Positions 13,191 to 25,437 of a DNA stretch of 64,000 nucleotides are shown here, piece by piece; positions within the stretch are counted from its first letter, which is position 1; every line of letters begins with the position of its first letter. A program made the position numbers and the translations under genes. The notes beneath the pieces are model-generated. The model was not told the origin of the DNA, did no database searches, and saw only the letters and a list, made by a program, of their open reading frames with translations. Origin of the DNA: Cucumis sativus (taxonomy: Eukaryota > Streptophyta > Magnoliopsida > Cucurbitales > Cucurbitaceae); NCBI RefSeq assembly GCF_000004075.3, contig NC_026659.2:21532272-21596271 (forward strand). Direction: 5' to 3'.

Positions 13191-14427
13191 GTCAAATGCT
13201 ATGCAACGGCTGGTGTTGATTACGCCAAAATGTTCATAAGAATGTGGGCTCCAAACTTGCTTTTTATGAATGCTATATGATGATAACATTGGGTTGTTCT
13301 TAAAAAGTGTTACCTAAAAGCTTTTAAGGATGATTAGTGTTGTTTGGCTTTGGTGGATTTTAGTTGGATGGATAATTTTATATGCAGGTAAATATGGGAT
13401 CAATGCCAGTTTGGTTTTTATCAGGACAACTACTCGGAATAATTTTCAATGATTTTCGAGTTTCATAGGTTCCATTCTTTTTTCTATTCAATTCTTCTGG
13501 TGATTTTTCATCTGTGTGATGATGATCCTATGAATTCAATATGTTGCCAAATTTTGCTGTAAAGTTTAAGCCTATGAATTTAATTTAATAGTTGGATTGG
13601 ATAATTATTGGTGCATGTTTTAGATTTTGCCTAAAGCATAAGCTTTTTCGTGAGCATCTTAATCATTTTGGTTATATTTAGTCATTATTTCGGAAAAAAA
13701 TTTGGAGGTTGAACGTGGAAGTAATGTTTACAGGAGACACCATGGCATGTTAAACTTACCCAACACCTACCTTTCTAAACTATGCATTATATGAAGTTTA
13801 TATAAGACTATTAGAATTTAAAAGTTTGGATGCTAAATTGAACACATTAAATTTCAACAACTCTATTTTATTGATAGAATTTTAATGAAGGTGATATAGT
13901 TTTAAGTGATTTGTCTTTTGATAAAAATTGGTTATAACACACAAATTTATGTTTAAAATGGTTAAAAAAAGTTATGAACGTTTTGATTATTTATAATTGA
14001 TTCCACTGTATTTTTAATTAGCATTCATTGTAAAAACGAGACAACTAAAATATAATATAAAAATAATAAATAAATTAGAAAATTAAGAAAATAAAAACAA
14101 TCCACCATAACCCTCTATTTATAGGAAAAGTGACAAGATACTGATGAATTACATGACCACTAAGAATGAGTATCTTATAGACACATGACATGAGCGTTAA
14201 ATGAATAATGAGTAAGCACACTAATGAGCATCTATTATTAATAGTATTTATAATACAAACGAGTATATTGTATAGTTTATTGAAATCCGTAAAAGCATTC
14301 TTGCAATTGTGGAGTGGTTGAATATTTTTGCAAAAAGGAAAGAACGAAAACTTTTGGTATTGAAGTAAAATTAATACACTATGAGTTATAATATTTATAA
14401 AACTACAATTGATTTAATGTCATCAAA
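13191..14427. other. ADF 3' flank and intergenic DNA
   Basis: The first few hundred bases after the ADF stop are presumably 3' UTR. Beyond about 13600 the sequence is AT-rich with no open frame, repeat or RNA that I can name, up to the tRNA gene. Confidence 0.5.
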
Positions 14428-14499
14428 GGGTCTATAGCTCAGTGGTAGAGCATTTGACTGCAGATCAAGAGGTCACCGGTTCGAACCCGGTTGGGCCCT
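14428..14499 (+). tRNA. tRNA-Cys (anticodon GCA)
   Basis: A 72-nt cloverleaf can be drawn. The acceptor stem pairs GGGTCTA with TGGGCCC, followed by discriminator T. The D-arm region contains the A box TAGCTCAGTGG. The anticodon loop is CTGCAGA with GCA at its centre, closed by TTTGA/TCAAG. The T-arm holds the B box GGTTCGAACCC. There is no intron and no encoded CCA, as expected for a nuclear gene. A run of T residues starting at 14499 is a normal RNA polymerase III terminator. It decodes UGY cysteine codons in the cytosol. Confidence 0.96.
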
Positions 14500-14506
14500 T
14501 TTTTTT
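14499..14506 (+). terminator. RNA polymerase III T-run terminator of tRNA-Cys
   Basis: An uninterrupted T stretch begins at the discriminator base and runs directly after the tRNA body, the usual Pol III stop. Confidence 0.85.
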
Positions 14507-14519
14507 CTTTATTTTTTTT

Positions 14520-16450
14520 TAAAATTTAAAAACAAACCACCTGTTTTTATATTTGTTAGGATGGGATCTACATTTTTCTTAAACAGCTATAGAATCAATT
14601 ATTTATAAAAAGTTCAAAATTAACTTGGGAAAGATAAAAAAAAAATGTTATACATAACACAAAAACGAGTTATAGAGAGTTTGATGTGGTAAATAATTTT
14701 AATATTTTGTTATTTTTGAAAATTTCTTTAAAAAGAAACTTAAATAGTTGTCAATTGTTCAGGATGAATTTTGCTATCAATATTAGATTACAATCAAAGA
14801 AGATGATTAGAAGAGAACTATGGTTCAAGTTGAAATGATTATTTCATTTCATGTTCAAACTAACAGAAAATGAAAGCCAAAATTATCGTTTAAAATTTTT
14901 ACAAACGTTCAGTACAGTTGAGAAAATAGCCACTTAAAAATTAATAATAATAATAAGGTTTCGCATTCAATCATTCTGTGAAAAGAGACTTGTAGAAATT
15001 TAATAATGATGATGATAGTAATAATAATAACAATAATAGTTCTTCAGTTACTAAAATTAAAATCAACAATCTATCTACACTATAATCTTTGCCATTTAAA
15101 TAAAATGAGCCTCACAATTTTCTTCTTGATAATTCTGAAAATGATTAGAAAAGTTAAAAACTTGAATATGATGCTCATCTAAATATTCAACTCTCAAACA
15201 TAAAGATGTCTACTGATACATACATTCTAAAACCAAAAGATTATTTCTGCAAAATTTGGATGGATTTCTATTAATACTCATTCTTCAGTTCACCATTTGT
15301 ATCTCAATCCCTCTGAATTTGAGATTGCAAAGGCTTTAATTTGAAAAGGCAGGTTTCTTTTCCTTGGTTAAGCTGAAGACAAAATAAAAGGAGAATTAGA
15401 AAACAATGGAAGAGTATGTTGATCTACAATGGAATCTCAATATGATGATGTGTATATCAATTATCAAGTAGTCAGAACCTTATAAAAATATGGCTCAATG
15501 CAGAAGAGCATCAACATTAATTAAGAACCAAAAGAAAACGAATAAAGAACTCTTTAGAAATAATGTTGAGGAGGAAAGTTATGAATCAGGTGAATCCAAT
15601 CTTATTCCCACCTTTCTATAGCCTCCTAGTTTCTAATGGAATTCTTCTGTTAGATACCTAGATTAGTATACATGGGTTTGTCTCATATAAGGGTAATTAG
15701 ATTAGTAGAGGGTTAAGGGTATAAGGGTACTTAGATACTTAGGAAGTTACTAGTAGTTATCATGTAAGTGTGGTTACAAGAGTGGTTGCATCTTGTTATA
15801 AATGAAGGGAGGGTAAGAGAGAGACGAAGCTTATTCTGTGGAGTGATTTAGGGCTTGGGTGAGAGTACTCAAAAGGAAGGTTCCAAGTGCCTTATACTTG
15901 GGTATATATTGTATTTTCTTATAGTTTATTTATTAAGATCGTTTTTGTTAGCATGTGTTAACACTAGCATGGAATGAGAGTGATTATGGTCTAAGAAGTA
16001 TAGATACGTATACGAGACATGGATACATAACAAGGACATAGGGACACTTCATTTTCTAAAATCTAGGATATGGACACGATAGGGGATGCGTTATGAAAAT
16101 ATATCAATTTTAGATTAAAAGAAATTCAAAGAAAATGGATCAACACACTTGCATACTTAGAAAATTAGTTTGATACATTTTACACTTAAATTTTATTATT
16201 GTTGTCGTATATATCTTTTTAGCCTGCTCAATTAGTGTTCGATGCACGAGCACATCTAACACATTTGTTGCATTAACGTGTGTCCAACATGTGTCAGCCA
16301 GGGATATGCTAGCCAAATTGAAGTGGAAGTGTTTTTCTTAAATTATGGTAATAGTAAATGTTTCTTTATGCAAAACAAAACAAAATAGAAAAAAAGAAAA
16401 AAAAAGGATATGGAAATAGTCATGATAAGTATGACGAAATTTAATCTGTC
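14520..16450. other. Intergenic region between tRNA-Cys and ELP1
   Basis: No coding gene is supported. There are AAT-rich microsatellite-like stretches at about 14940-15040 and an LTR-like fragment at 15648-15963. The stretch from about 16000 to 16330 looks repetitive (GGACACGATAGGGGATGCG, GTGTCCAACATGTGTCAGCC) but I cannot assign it. The 3' UTR of ELP1 presumably reaches from 16575 to near 16440. Confidence 0.5.
15648..15963 (+). mobile_element. Possible solo LTR or LTR fragment (Ty1/copia-like)
   Basis: The segment begins TGTTAGATACC and ends TTAACA. It has a TATA-like TATAAATG near 15797 and a GC-richer transcribed part after it, which resembles a short copia LTR. The flanking five bases do not match (TCTTC versus CTAGC), so the ends may be wrong or eroded. 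Confidence 0.35.
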
Positions 16451-16575
16451 AGAAGGCACCGCAGCCATCAAATGCTATTCACATGCAAACTAACATACAG
16501 CCATAAAAACATAGCATGCTCAAGTTGTCAAGTTAGAGCTGAAAATTAATCAGTTAAGTTACCAGAGCTCACCAG

Positions 16576-19500
16576 TCATGGAGAAAGGAATACTTTATAA
16601 CGCCATGAGAAAGCTTCCAATTTTTGGACTTCACTCTTCAATACTTGTACGTAATTCTCCAATGTGTCTGCCTGTTCATTTATTATATCACTAGAAATAG
16701 TATCATCTGCAAGGTTTACAGCTGCCATTTGTGAAAGTTGAAAGCTCTCTGCAGTTCGTTGGAGCTTCTTTGCAGTTTCTTCCTTTCCCAGCATCACAAG
16801 GGAAATCAACAAGGATTTTAGCTCAGACCTAGGCCCAGCAGTTAGAGTCATGCCTTTTAAATGCTCTACAAGAGCCATCTCCTCACCAGGACTACAAAAG
16901 TGTACAATAAAAATGTTATTTCCCGAGTGACAGGATGCCATTAGTTAAAAGAGGAAAAATCAGCAGTTTAGATACCTTCCCGGACGGATTTTTCCTCTAC
17001 TTTTCTGGCGTCTTGCCTCTCTTGATTTCCTACCAGAAGTTGTGCTCATGGTAACAGCCGAACTCCTTCTACTCCTGTTCATAATTTGGGGTAAGAACTG
17101 AAGACTAATATTCGTAGGGCCCACAGAAGGATGGTCAAATAAAAGTAAAGGTAACAACATTCTTATTTTTAATATTCAACTTATACAGGACACGAGTGTA
17201 CAACCTATAGCAAGGCCGTAACTATGGAACATGAGCAAAAATACATGTAGATGGACCTCCACAGGCAGAAAACATATTAGAGAAGCACAAAAGAAGCTAA
17301 GCAACATCTATTTAATTAATTAGCTGTAAAGAGTTCAGAAGTTTCTTATCTATCAAGGTTCAGTTCAACAACATTCTTATTTTCCATATTCAATTTATAT
17401 TCCTATAAACCTATGTGTTATTAAAAATGTTCTCCATTTTAAAAGAAACGATCATGCTTATTTTACTATTGTTAATGTTTTGTTGTAGATATTCAAACAA
17501 GCCCCTTGACTGCACTTATAAGACCATCATCTAAGCCTACAACCTTTGTTGTCAATAAATAACATTCCTTCATTTGAGGCTTTTTACAAAATCCTACAGG
17601 TTAATAGTCTCAATGACTAACTAAAGATTATGCACTCAGTTCATGGAAGCCACCTACGTAGAAATTAATTTCATGAGGTTCTTTGACATCCAAATGTTGT
17701 AGGGTCAGGGAATTGTCCCGTGAGATTAGTCGAGGTGCGCATAAGCTGACCCGAATACCCATGGATAAAAAGAGATTAAAAAAAACAAAACCCTACAAGT
17801 TAAACTTCCAGAAGTTGTACAGCCAAAACAGGAGTACCTTATTTCAGTTATAGGCTGATAGGAAACATATAGAGAGACTTTAAAGAATCAAAAGAACCGT
17901 GAAGCAGTAGTACAAAGAAGATTAGAATACATACCCAGCTGAGTAAGCACTCATTCCACTCAAATTACTGCTAGCTTCTGATGCAGTATCATCATCAAGA
18001 TTATTCATTGAACTTTCCTCTGCCTTGATTTTAGCAGCCAGAAGTAATCTTCTCTGTCGAACAGCTAAATATCGAGTTAAATATTTTCCTACTTTCTCCA
18101 ATCCTTCCTCATATTCACCAATAAGCAAGCTTGCACATTCTGCAGATGCATTCTTCAGTTCTGTTACTAAATCTTCTCTCTGATACCTAAAAGCAATTCT
18201 CAAACCCTCTTCCCAGTCCCTAGCATTAATTAACAAAGCCATCCCACGGTTAATATCCCCACAGTACTCGAGCGCAATTTTAGCAGCTTCACCTGGTTTA
18301 CCAAGAGCTTGAAGCTCCTCACAGAGTTCATGAGCCAATTGCAATATCTCATCTTCGCTCATTTTAAGAAATCCGGCAACTATAAACACCTGACTCCAGT
18401 TACCACTAGCACGATATGACTTCAAAGCTTTTTCCAAATTGGAACAGCAAAGATAAGTTTCTGCAGCATCTTCAAAACATTTTTCATCACTAAGATAATC
18501 ACCCCAGGCCTCAAGGACTAATTTCCTCTTAGCATTATCTGTGATCAACTGAAGTCCCAAAGAGAATAATTGAGGTTTTTTCTTCATTAGGTTTATACAA
18601 TCAGAAAAATTATCCTCCCCAGCTGAAACAATATGTTTTAACGCTTTCTCAAATCTTGACAATCTTAGGTCAACATTATAGCACATTAAGAGGAACGGCA
18701 TCTTCTCCAGTTCCTGAAGATAAGGGATAAATTCTTTTGGATCCCGCTCCGAGTTTATTGCCACAATAGCAGCAAGTTTTAAATCATAAAGTCCTAAAGC
18801 AGTCTCAAAAACAGCATCAGGATCAGACAACCATAAGAGATGTTTCAGAGCTTCTTCAGAAGAAGGATACGATGTTCTCCTTGGAACATCAGAATTTAGT
18901 AGCTCAATTTCACATATAACTTTTATCCTCTCTAGAGCTTCTTCAAGTGCTGGCGGATCACTACGTGCAAGGGTTGTTAAAATGCATAGTTCTCTTGCTG
19001 GACTTTCCATCATATGCTCCTCAACAGCCCTCCTTATGGCCAACAGTACCAAAGACACCTTGGTTTTTACACAAGAATCTTTGGATTCTCTCGGTGCTCC
19101 AACTTTATTGTCATCCGTGCATGAACTGGATATAAAGTTTTTATAAAGGGTCTTTGTTACATCTTTGTTCTTAATGGCACAAACAAATTCAGTGATGTAG
19201 TTAAAATTATTAACTTGCTTCACAAATTCCACTGCAGACTGGATAAATGCTTGTAAACCACAGTAATCAATAATGACATTGAAATCTATCCTATGTCGCC
19301 TAACCATAAGAAGTGCATCTCTGAAGCGCCCTTGGATCAATGCATTCGTGATAGACGCAAGTACCAACTTTCTTGGATATATGCACTCTAGATTTCCTCG
19401 AGCTGTTTGTAATATAACAGCAGCAGCATCACCGTGCAGAACACCAACAATTTTGGCACTTTTTTCCCATATATAGATGAAGTTTCTATTTTCTTCTTCT

Positions 19501-21971
19501 TTGCATTTGCTACTAGCTTGGAAAAAATTGTATTTCTCTTCTATTTTTTCATGCAACAAGTCCGAAATGTCGAGAATACAAAGCAAATCCTGTTTAGTTC
19601 CTAAAATCAAATGCGTAGTTATTTGGTCCCCCAAATTTGAGTAAAAAGAAAAACCACTACAATTGTTGCAAACTACCATCCCATTCAAATGGAGCCTCCC
19701 AACATCATCAAGTCCAAAAAGAAGGGGCTTTAATAACCCATTATTATCCACCAACGCCACACTCATCCAGGGACAAGATGATGAAAAACTCTTATCCTCC
19801 TGCTTCAAAAATTCACCAGGAAAGCCCAATCTAGACGCATACTTAAGAACTTTTCCACCATTAAGCTGTATAAATGCAGAACAATTTTCAGCAGGATTTG
19901 AAGCTACACAGACAACTGGTCCTTCAATAAATTTTCTATTAGAAATCCTCGCACCCCAACCAGAACATGTAGGTGAACCTAGAACATGATCCTTGGGTGA
20001 TTTAAGATCAATTTCCAATAAACAAAATCCGAAAGGTTCCTCGTTTGGGGAGCCTTGAGAGACATAATTATAATCGTCAGACCCATAATGAGAAACAACA
20101 AGAAGTTTATGCAAGTCCAACCAGACAATATGCTGAAAGGAGCCAAATGTTGATTCAGAAGTTGAAGCTTCAACATTAAATTCCTTTCCTTCTAGTTCGT
20201 CCCAGACATCAACTGCAGGAAACTCAACAATGCATAAAAGGCCATCTGATAAAAAGGCAGCCAAACAATTCTTAAAATTCTTAGAGAAAAAGGCCACATC
20301 ACGGACAGCACTCGAAAATTTCAAGCTGAATAAATACAGAGGAGGTGGCATGAGGGATAAAGAAAGAGGGGTCACTAGTATCTTTGCATCATCAATGACC
20401 AATGCTGTTGAGTTCTCCATGATAGATGAGGTCCACATAAAGTTGTGCATAGTAATTTGTCCATTAACTGTCCAACAGAATAACTGAAGAGGCCTTGTTG
20501 GATCCCATACAAACCTAACCACATCCTTCTTTGAATACCGAATTTCATGCTTCAAGTACCAATGGTTGTTGCTGAAAAACCAGATCTTAAGAGAATCATA
20601 ACTTTCACATCTGACAATACCTGCAAGAAGATCTGAACTGCAATTCCACTTTAGAAGTTCAACTTTTGCACCAATTCGCTCATTAATACAAAATGAACTT
20701 CTTTCTAATCCGTTCCTTTCAAAAAATACTACAGTCTGACATTCAGATTCACTTTTCTTATCATAAACAGCTGCAATTTTAGCTCCACTGGGCATCCATT
20801 CCAAAACTCCTCCCACAAACGTTTTTACTTCAGATGAAGCATGCATGGAACCTCCATCTCGCTCCCAGATCTTGAGCTTCTTGAGTGCAGTATTAGAAGT
20901 TTCTACATCGCTTAGAGTCACAAAGTATTTCCCATCACCTCGCCAAGAAATGGAACCTTCAAAATCATTTTGCTCAGAAAAGTTTGGTTCACCTGAAGAC
21001 ACGATTCAATCATTGTATTAACAAACATTCAGATGTATGGAGCCATTTCTAATGTAACAATGGTTGGTTTTTTCTTTTCTTTTCTTTTTTTGTTCTTTTT
21101 TTGTTCCTCTTCTTTTTTATGAATGTTCATGAAGATGACGAGAGAACAGCATGAAGCACCTTGCAGCCAACATCAAGTAATTCAATATCTATTAAAATCA
21201 CAACTTAAACAAAGTTCATCAACTCTGGAAATAGAAAGTAGCTCAAAAAGAAGAAAGCTCAAAGAAAAGGTCATAAATTTTTCTATCAGTGAGCAAGATG
21301 CTCTTTACGCACTTCAACACACATGTTGAGATAGATAAGCTATAACATAAAATACCCTATTCAATTGTGTATGAAAGGAATTCTTACGTTCGTCAACACA
21401 CCTTCAGGAAAATCCTCGAGAGTGTTCTCATACATCAAATCCCAATCATGAGTCATTACTAAAATCTGCCGAAGCCCAGAAATTATGCACAACAAATCCC
21501 CATCTGGACTAGGTGAGATACGTTTCACACCACCCTCCACCATGCCAACAATTTCAGTCCCATTTCCATCCACAGAGAACAGCAAAAGAGCTCCGTTCCG
21601 AGTTCCCACTATCAGCGCTTCTTTCTCCATCAAATAATCAAACGACGTGACATAGTCTCCAGTTTCCACATCTATAGGATGAACTTCAGCAGGTAACATG
21701 GCTACGCTTTTCATTCTTTCATTCTAACACAAGCGAATAACAAGCACACTTAGCACAGAGTATATCACCGTAAAGAAAAAACAAAAAATAGTCTCCAAAA
21801 GGAGATGCTTACATGGAAGGAAGTAAGCTGAGTAGTGTAGATGAAATTGGCGGAGGAAAGAAAGAAGAGACGATTCCGTTCAATGTCGAAGGCGGAGAAT
21901 TGTATGACTTCTCCATTGGTTTGTAATTCGAGTTTGAGAGAACTCTCGGAATATAGCTTCAAATTATTCAT
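16576..21971 (-). CDS. ELP1: Elongator complex protein 1 (ELP1/IKI3, ELO2-like)
   Basis: The exons on the minus strand are 21971-21813, 21723-about 21402, about 20998-17935, 17074-16976 and 16891-16576, giving about 1320 residues, the usual ELP1 length. The start MNNLKLYSESSLKLELQTNG and the WD40-type beta-propeller region (SPSPDGDLL, ISWRGDGKYFVTL, WMPSGAKIAAVYDK) are followed by a long helical TPR-like region. A basic stretch, SGRKSREARRQKSRGKIRPG, matches the C-terminal basic tRNA-binding/NLS segment of the family. The end is SWRYKVFLSP. ELP1 is the scaffold of the ELP1-ELP2-ELP3 core, which modifies wobble uridines of tRNAs. The exon 2 to exon 3 junction is uncertain: the strong donor after 21388 does not fit the frame of the acceptor before 20998, whereas a donor after 21402 does. 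Using 21388 would need the later TCTGAG acceptor. Confidence 0.93.
17598..17770 (+). mobile_element. SINE-like repeat in an ELP1 intron
   Basis: Within the 860-bp intron between 17935 and 17074, the + strand carries TTCATGGAAGCCACCTACGT, CAAATGTTGTAGGGTCAGGG, TTGTCCCGTGAGATTAGTCG and AGGTGCGCATAAGCTGACCC, ending in an A-rich tail (GGATAAAAAGAGATTAAAAA). I recognise this as a short interspersed repeat common in introns of dicot genes. It lies opposite to ELP1 transcription. The 5' end is approximate. Confidence 0.6.
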
Positions 21972-22240
21972 CCTCTGAGAGTGAGGTTTTGGAAGTGTTG
22001 GAAGAAGATGGAAGGTTTTACGGCGGCGACGTAGGAACGGCGGCGGTTACTGACGGGTTATATATGTAACCTAAGTAGCTCCTCCGATTGATCGGTGGGG
22101 AATTTTTTAGGTCCGTATTATTAGAGACAACGCCGCCGTTTCGTTCACTTGCTTCGGTTAGTGGCAGAGTACTTTTGTTAATAAGTTCACAAATGAGGGA
22201 TACTTTTGTCATGCTAAAATATTTACAAAGTATACCAATA
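21972..22240. promoter_or_regulatory. ELP1 upstream region
   Basis: Directly upstream of the ELP1 start there is a GC-rich stretch (GGCGGCGACG, GGCGGCGG), unlike the AT-rich surroundings, consistent with a housekeeping promoter. No clear TATA box is placed. Confidence 0.35.
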
Positions 22241-25200
22241 AAGTTTTATATCTATATGTGATATAGAAGTCCGTCGTATCCATATACTGTTTTTCTAGCA
22301 ACTGTTTTTCTCAAGCCCTAATGGCAACTTTCATATACCCTTTTTTCCTCTTACGATCACTTTCTGACAATAGTCCCATGGTCAACTTTCGTATACCGTT
22401 TTTCTGTAGTAACTATCGGCGATCATTTTAGCTAACCATCTTTCACCAATTTCTTGTCACCATTTTTCGATGATTGTCACCAGCGTACCTTTAGTCATTG
22501 TTTTTACGTGAAACGTTGACCCGCTTTCCTTTATCGATTTTGGCAATCATTGCCTACAATTTCCAACCACTGTTTCGGTGCGATCGTCGATAGTTAACTT
22601 TCAATAATCATCTTTATGGCATCCCTACTAAGCAACCTCTTGTCACCTTTTTCCATTGTTCGCCTCTAGCCATTCTCACTCACTTTCCAATGATCACCAC
22701 TAGCCACTAACCACCCAAATCTCTATTTTTTTCAAGATTTTTTGGTACACGTAATATCCAAGTATCTTTTTCAAGATCATTTATATTTCTCACACAATTT
22801 TGAACTAAAAAATACTTTGAAAAAAATATATATATATTACAGGATAAATAAGATGAAAAGAAAGGGCAAACCTTGATTTTATTATAGTATTTTGGTGTTT
22901 TATTATACTTATAAAAATTAATCTTTAACTAATCCATAGTATCTACTTTATAAGATTCTGGAAAAATATATAGGTTTAATAAAGTTTCTAAGATATCTTA
23001 TTCATTTGTATTATTTTAGTCTTGTATTAAACTAATTATATCTATATTTAATAAAGTTTTATTTAATTGTTTTCACAAATATCAAAATAGTTCATTTACA
23101 AAAAAATTATAAAACAGAAAATATTTTATTGTTGTATTAGATTAAAAAATTTCAATCTATTTAAACGTTTTGACTAGTTTGAAAATTGTCATATTTCTTA
23201 AATAAAATTCAAATTCTTAACAAAGATTTTATTTTATTTTTCCATTTTTATAATTGAAGATTGTAGAGAAAAGAGAAAATAAGTTTTCAAACAATAATTT
23301 TGAATAAAAGGATGAATGATATAGGCAGTTAGATTTGAATGATATAGACATTTAGATTTGAAGTCATTTTCCATCGTTTAGAAAAAATTATACGATTGTG
23401 TGGATTTGATATAAACGATCGTTTATCATACTCAACACGGTCGTTTTGCGTGGTCAAAACGATCACTTAGATTTGAAGAAATTTTTTTCATCATTAAAAA
23501 AACTACACGATCACAATCGTTTAGAAGAAGAATTATATGTCCGCATTTGACAGATTGATCTCATGTTGAGTTTGACAGGTTGATCTCATATTGATTGGAA
23601 CATTTTTTATATTTTGCATTGTGGGCATGCTAGCTTAATCGGTTTTTTAAAATGTTCTATATAGTATAAACTTTTGTCGGTTTATTATATTTTTTTAAAG
23701 AACTTGATTTTATTTCTTAAATATAGTTCGATAAAAAGAATTATAGTTTTTCAATAGTTGAAATTAAGATTGAAATAACAATTTATTTCAATTTGAAGTT
23801 AATAAATTATTGTTAAAAAACTTATGTTTTTTAAATTAATTAAAGACAAAAATTTATGAAATTTTCTTTCAAAACCCAGTAAAGTTAAAATATCAAACTA
23901 ATAAACAAATAAAATTATAATTATGGTCAAATCTCTATTTCAAAAGTTTTTTAAAATACAAATATTCTTATAAAAAATTTAATTTATTTTAAATTTAACT
24001 ATTTTAATATTATTAAGATGAGACAATTTAAATTAATTTAAAATCTAATCAATGACTAAATACAAAAGAAAGTATTTCACAAACTCCAAACAGAATTTTT
24101 CACATTCTTAGGTTTAGCCTAAACCAAAGGGCTTCTTAGGTTTAGCCTAAACCAAATGCCCTAAATCTTTTATTGTTGAACCAATCGAAGTTTTTTCATT
24201 TGTATAGAGAAAATAGACTACGGCACATTTAATTACCTTTTAAAAATTATTTTTAAATATAGTAAAACAAACTGAAATATTTATAAATACTAATTTCAAA
24301 TATAGTAAAAAAAATTAAAATATTTATAAATACAACAAAATATCTCAATCTATATAATATTTATCTACTTTTATATTCCGATAAGCACAAATAATAGTTC
24401 ATCTCAATCCAATGAATTTTGTTATATTTATAAATAGTTTTAAACAATTTTGACATTCAAACCCTTTTTTCTTTATTTATTTCTCCTAACTTATCATCTT
24501 GAATGCTAAAAACAGTAGTCTTACTTTATTGAAGGAAAACGGTAAAAAAAGAATAACAAAAGTGTACAAAATATTTACACTTTCTTGCTGTAAATTTTTT
24601 TTCCTTTAGTGGTTTTTTTTTTATTCTTTGCCATAAATAGTTTGTTTTATCAATTAGTCTCCAAAAACACCCTTTTTTAAGAAAATAATTCAAATTATAC
24701 AAGCCAACACAATTGTAAATCTTTTCTTAAAGTTCAAAACAATATTCCAACCTAGCTAGGTAAATCATATGTTCATCACCATTTAAAACTTGTACAAATA
24801 TTTAACTCATTGCATCAACAAAGTAGTTCAGCAACAATTGTGATGAAGGGGCAATACTTAAGTCAGCAACCCAAGCAAGCTTTGTAGCAAAATTCTAGAA
24901 TAAACCACTGTTTGACAAACAAAATAACATAGATAGTAGGAAAACCAAAACAATGACGATGAACATTGAGTATTAGCATTTCATTTTATACCATATCATA
25001 TTTAAACCTAAAAATGGTTAGTACTTACATTTAAATGGGTAGGGTCAATTAAAGAAATTAATTCTACCAAAAAAGACAGAGGAAAACCTGAGATTCGAGG
25101 ACACACCTTAACGAAATAGCCGAACAACGGTCAGAGCAAGAAACTGGCTGAGAAATCTGATGATGATATGGTCTCGATGACTTTACAGACGGGAAACAAA

Positions 25201-25430
25201 AGGCTATTTTTCCACCAAGTTTTTCTTTCTGCTAAGTATTTATATTAATATCTAATTCCTAGCCGCAATCAACTCTCTACCACTTAACAAAATTGGGGAA
25301 ACTACCGTGCCTAGCATGTATATGATAAAACGGTATGAGGTGAACTATCTGTACACTGAGGCTTCTCCCATAACTAAAAAACTGATCCTAGTTTTCCTGT
25401 AATTTTACTGATCCTACCAAACCAAGGTGA
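22241..25430. other. Intergenic AT-rich region with old repeats
   Basis: There is no supportable gene. From 22260 to 22720 the sequence repeats loose motifs (CCGTTTTTCT, GATCACTTTC, ACCATTTTTC) like an eroded repeat. From 23320 to 23600 it holds several ACGATCGTTT / AACGATCAC motifs and two similar GATTGATCTCAT segments. A duplicated 24-bp palindromic unit sits at 24105-24156. The last few hundred bases are presumably the 3' UTR of the minus-strand ZFC3H1-like gene. Confidence 0.5.
24105..24156. repeat. Two identical 24-bp units, each with a palindrome
   Basis: Units at 24105-24128 and 24133-24156 are identical (TTCTTAGGTTTAGCC followed by TAAACCAAA) and separated by 4 bp. Each contains GGTTTAG-C-CTAAACC, a 7-bp inverted repeat around one base. 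Confidence 0.9.
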
Positions 25431-25437
25431 AACTCTA

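Noticed and set aside
18947-19989. Several + strand frames of 60-108 codons
   Set aside because: They are antisense to the large ELP1 exon and show no independent features.
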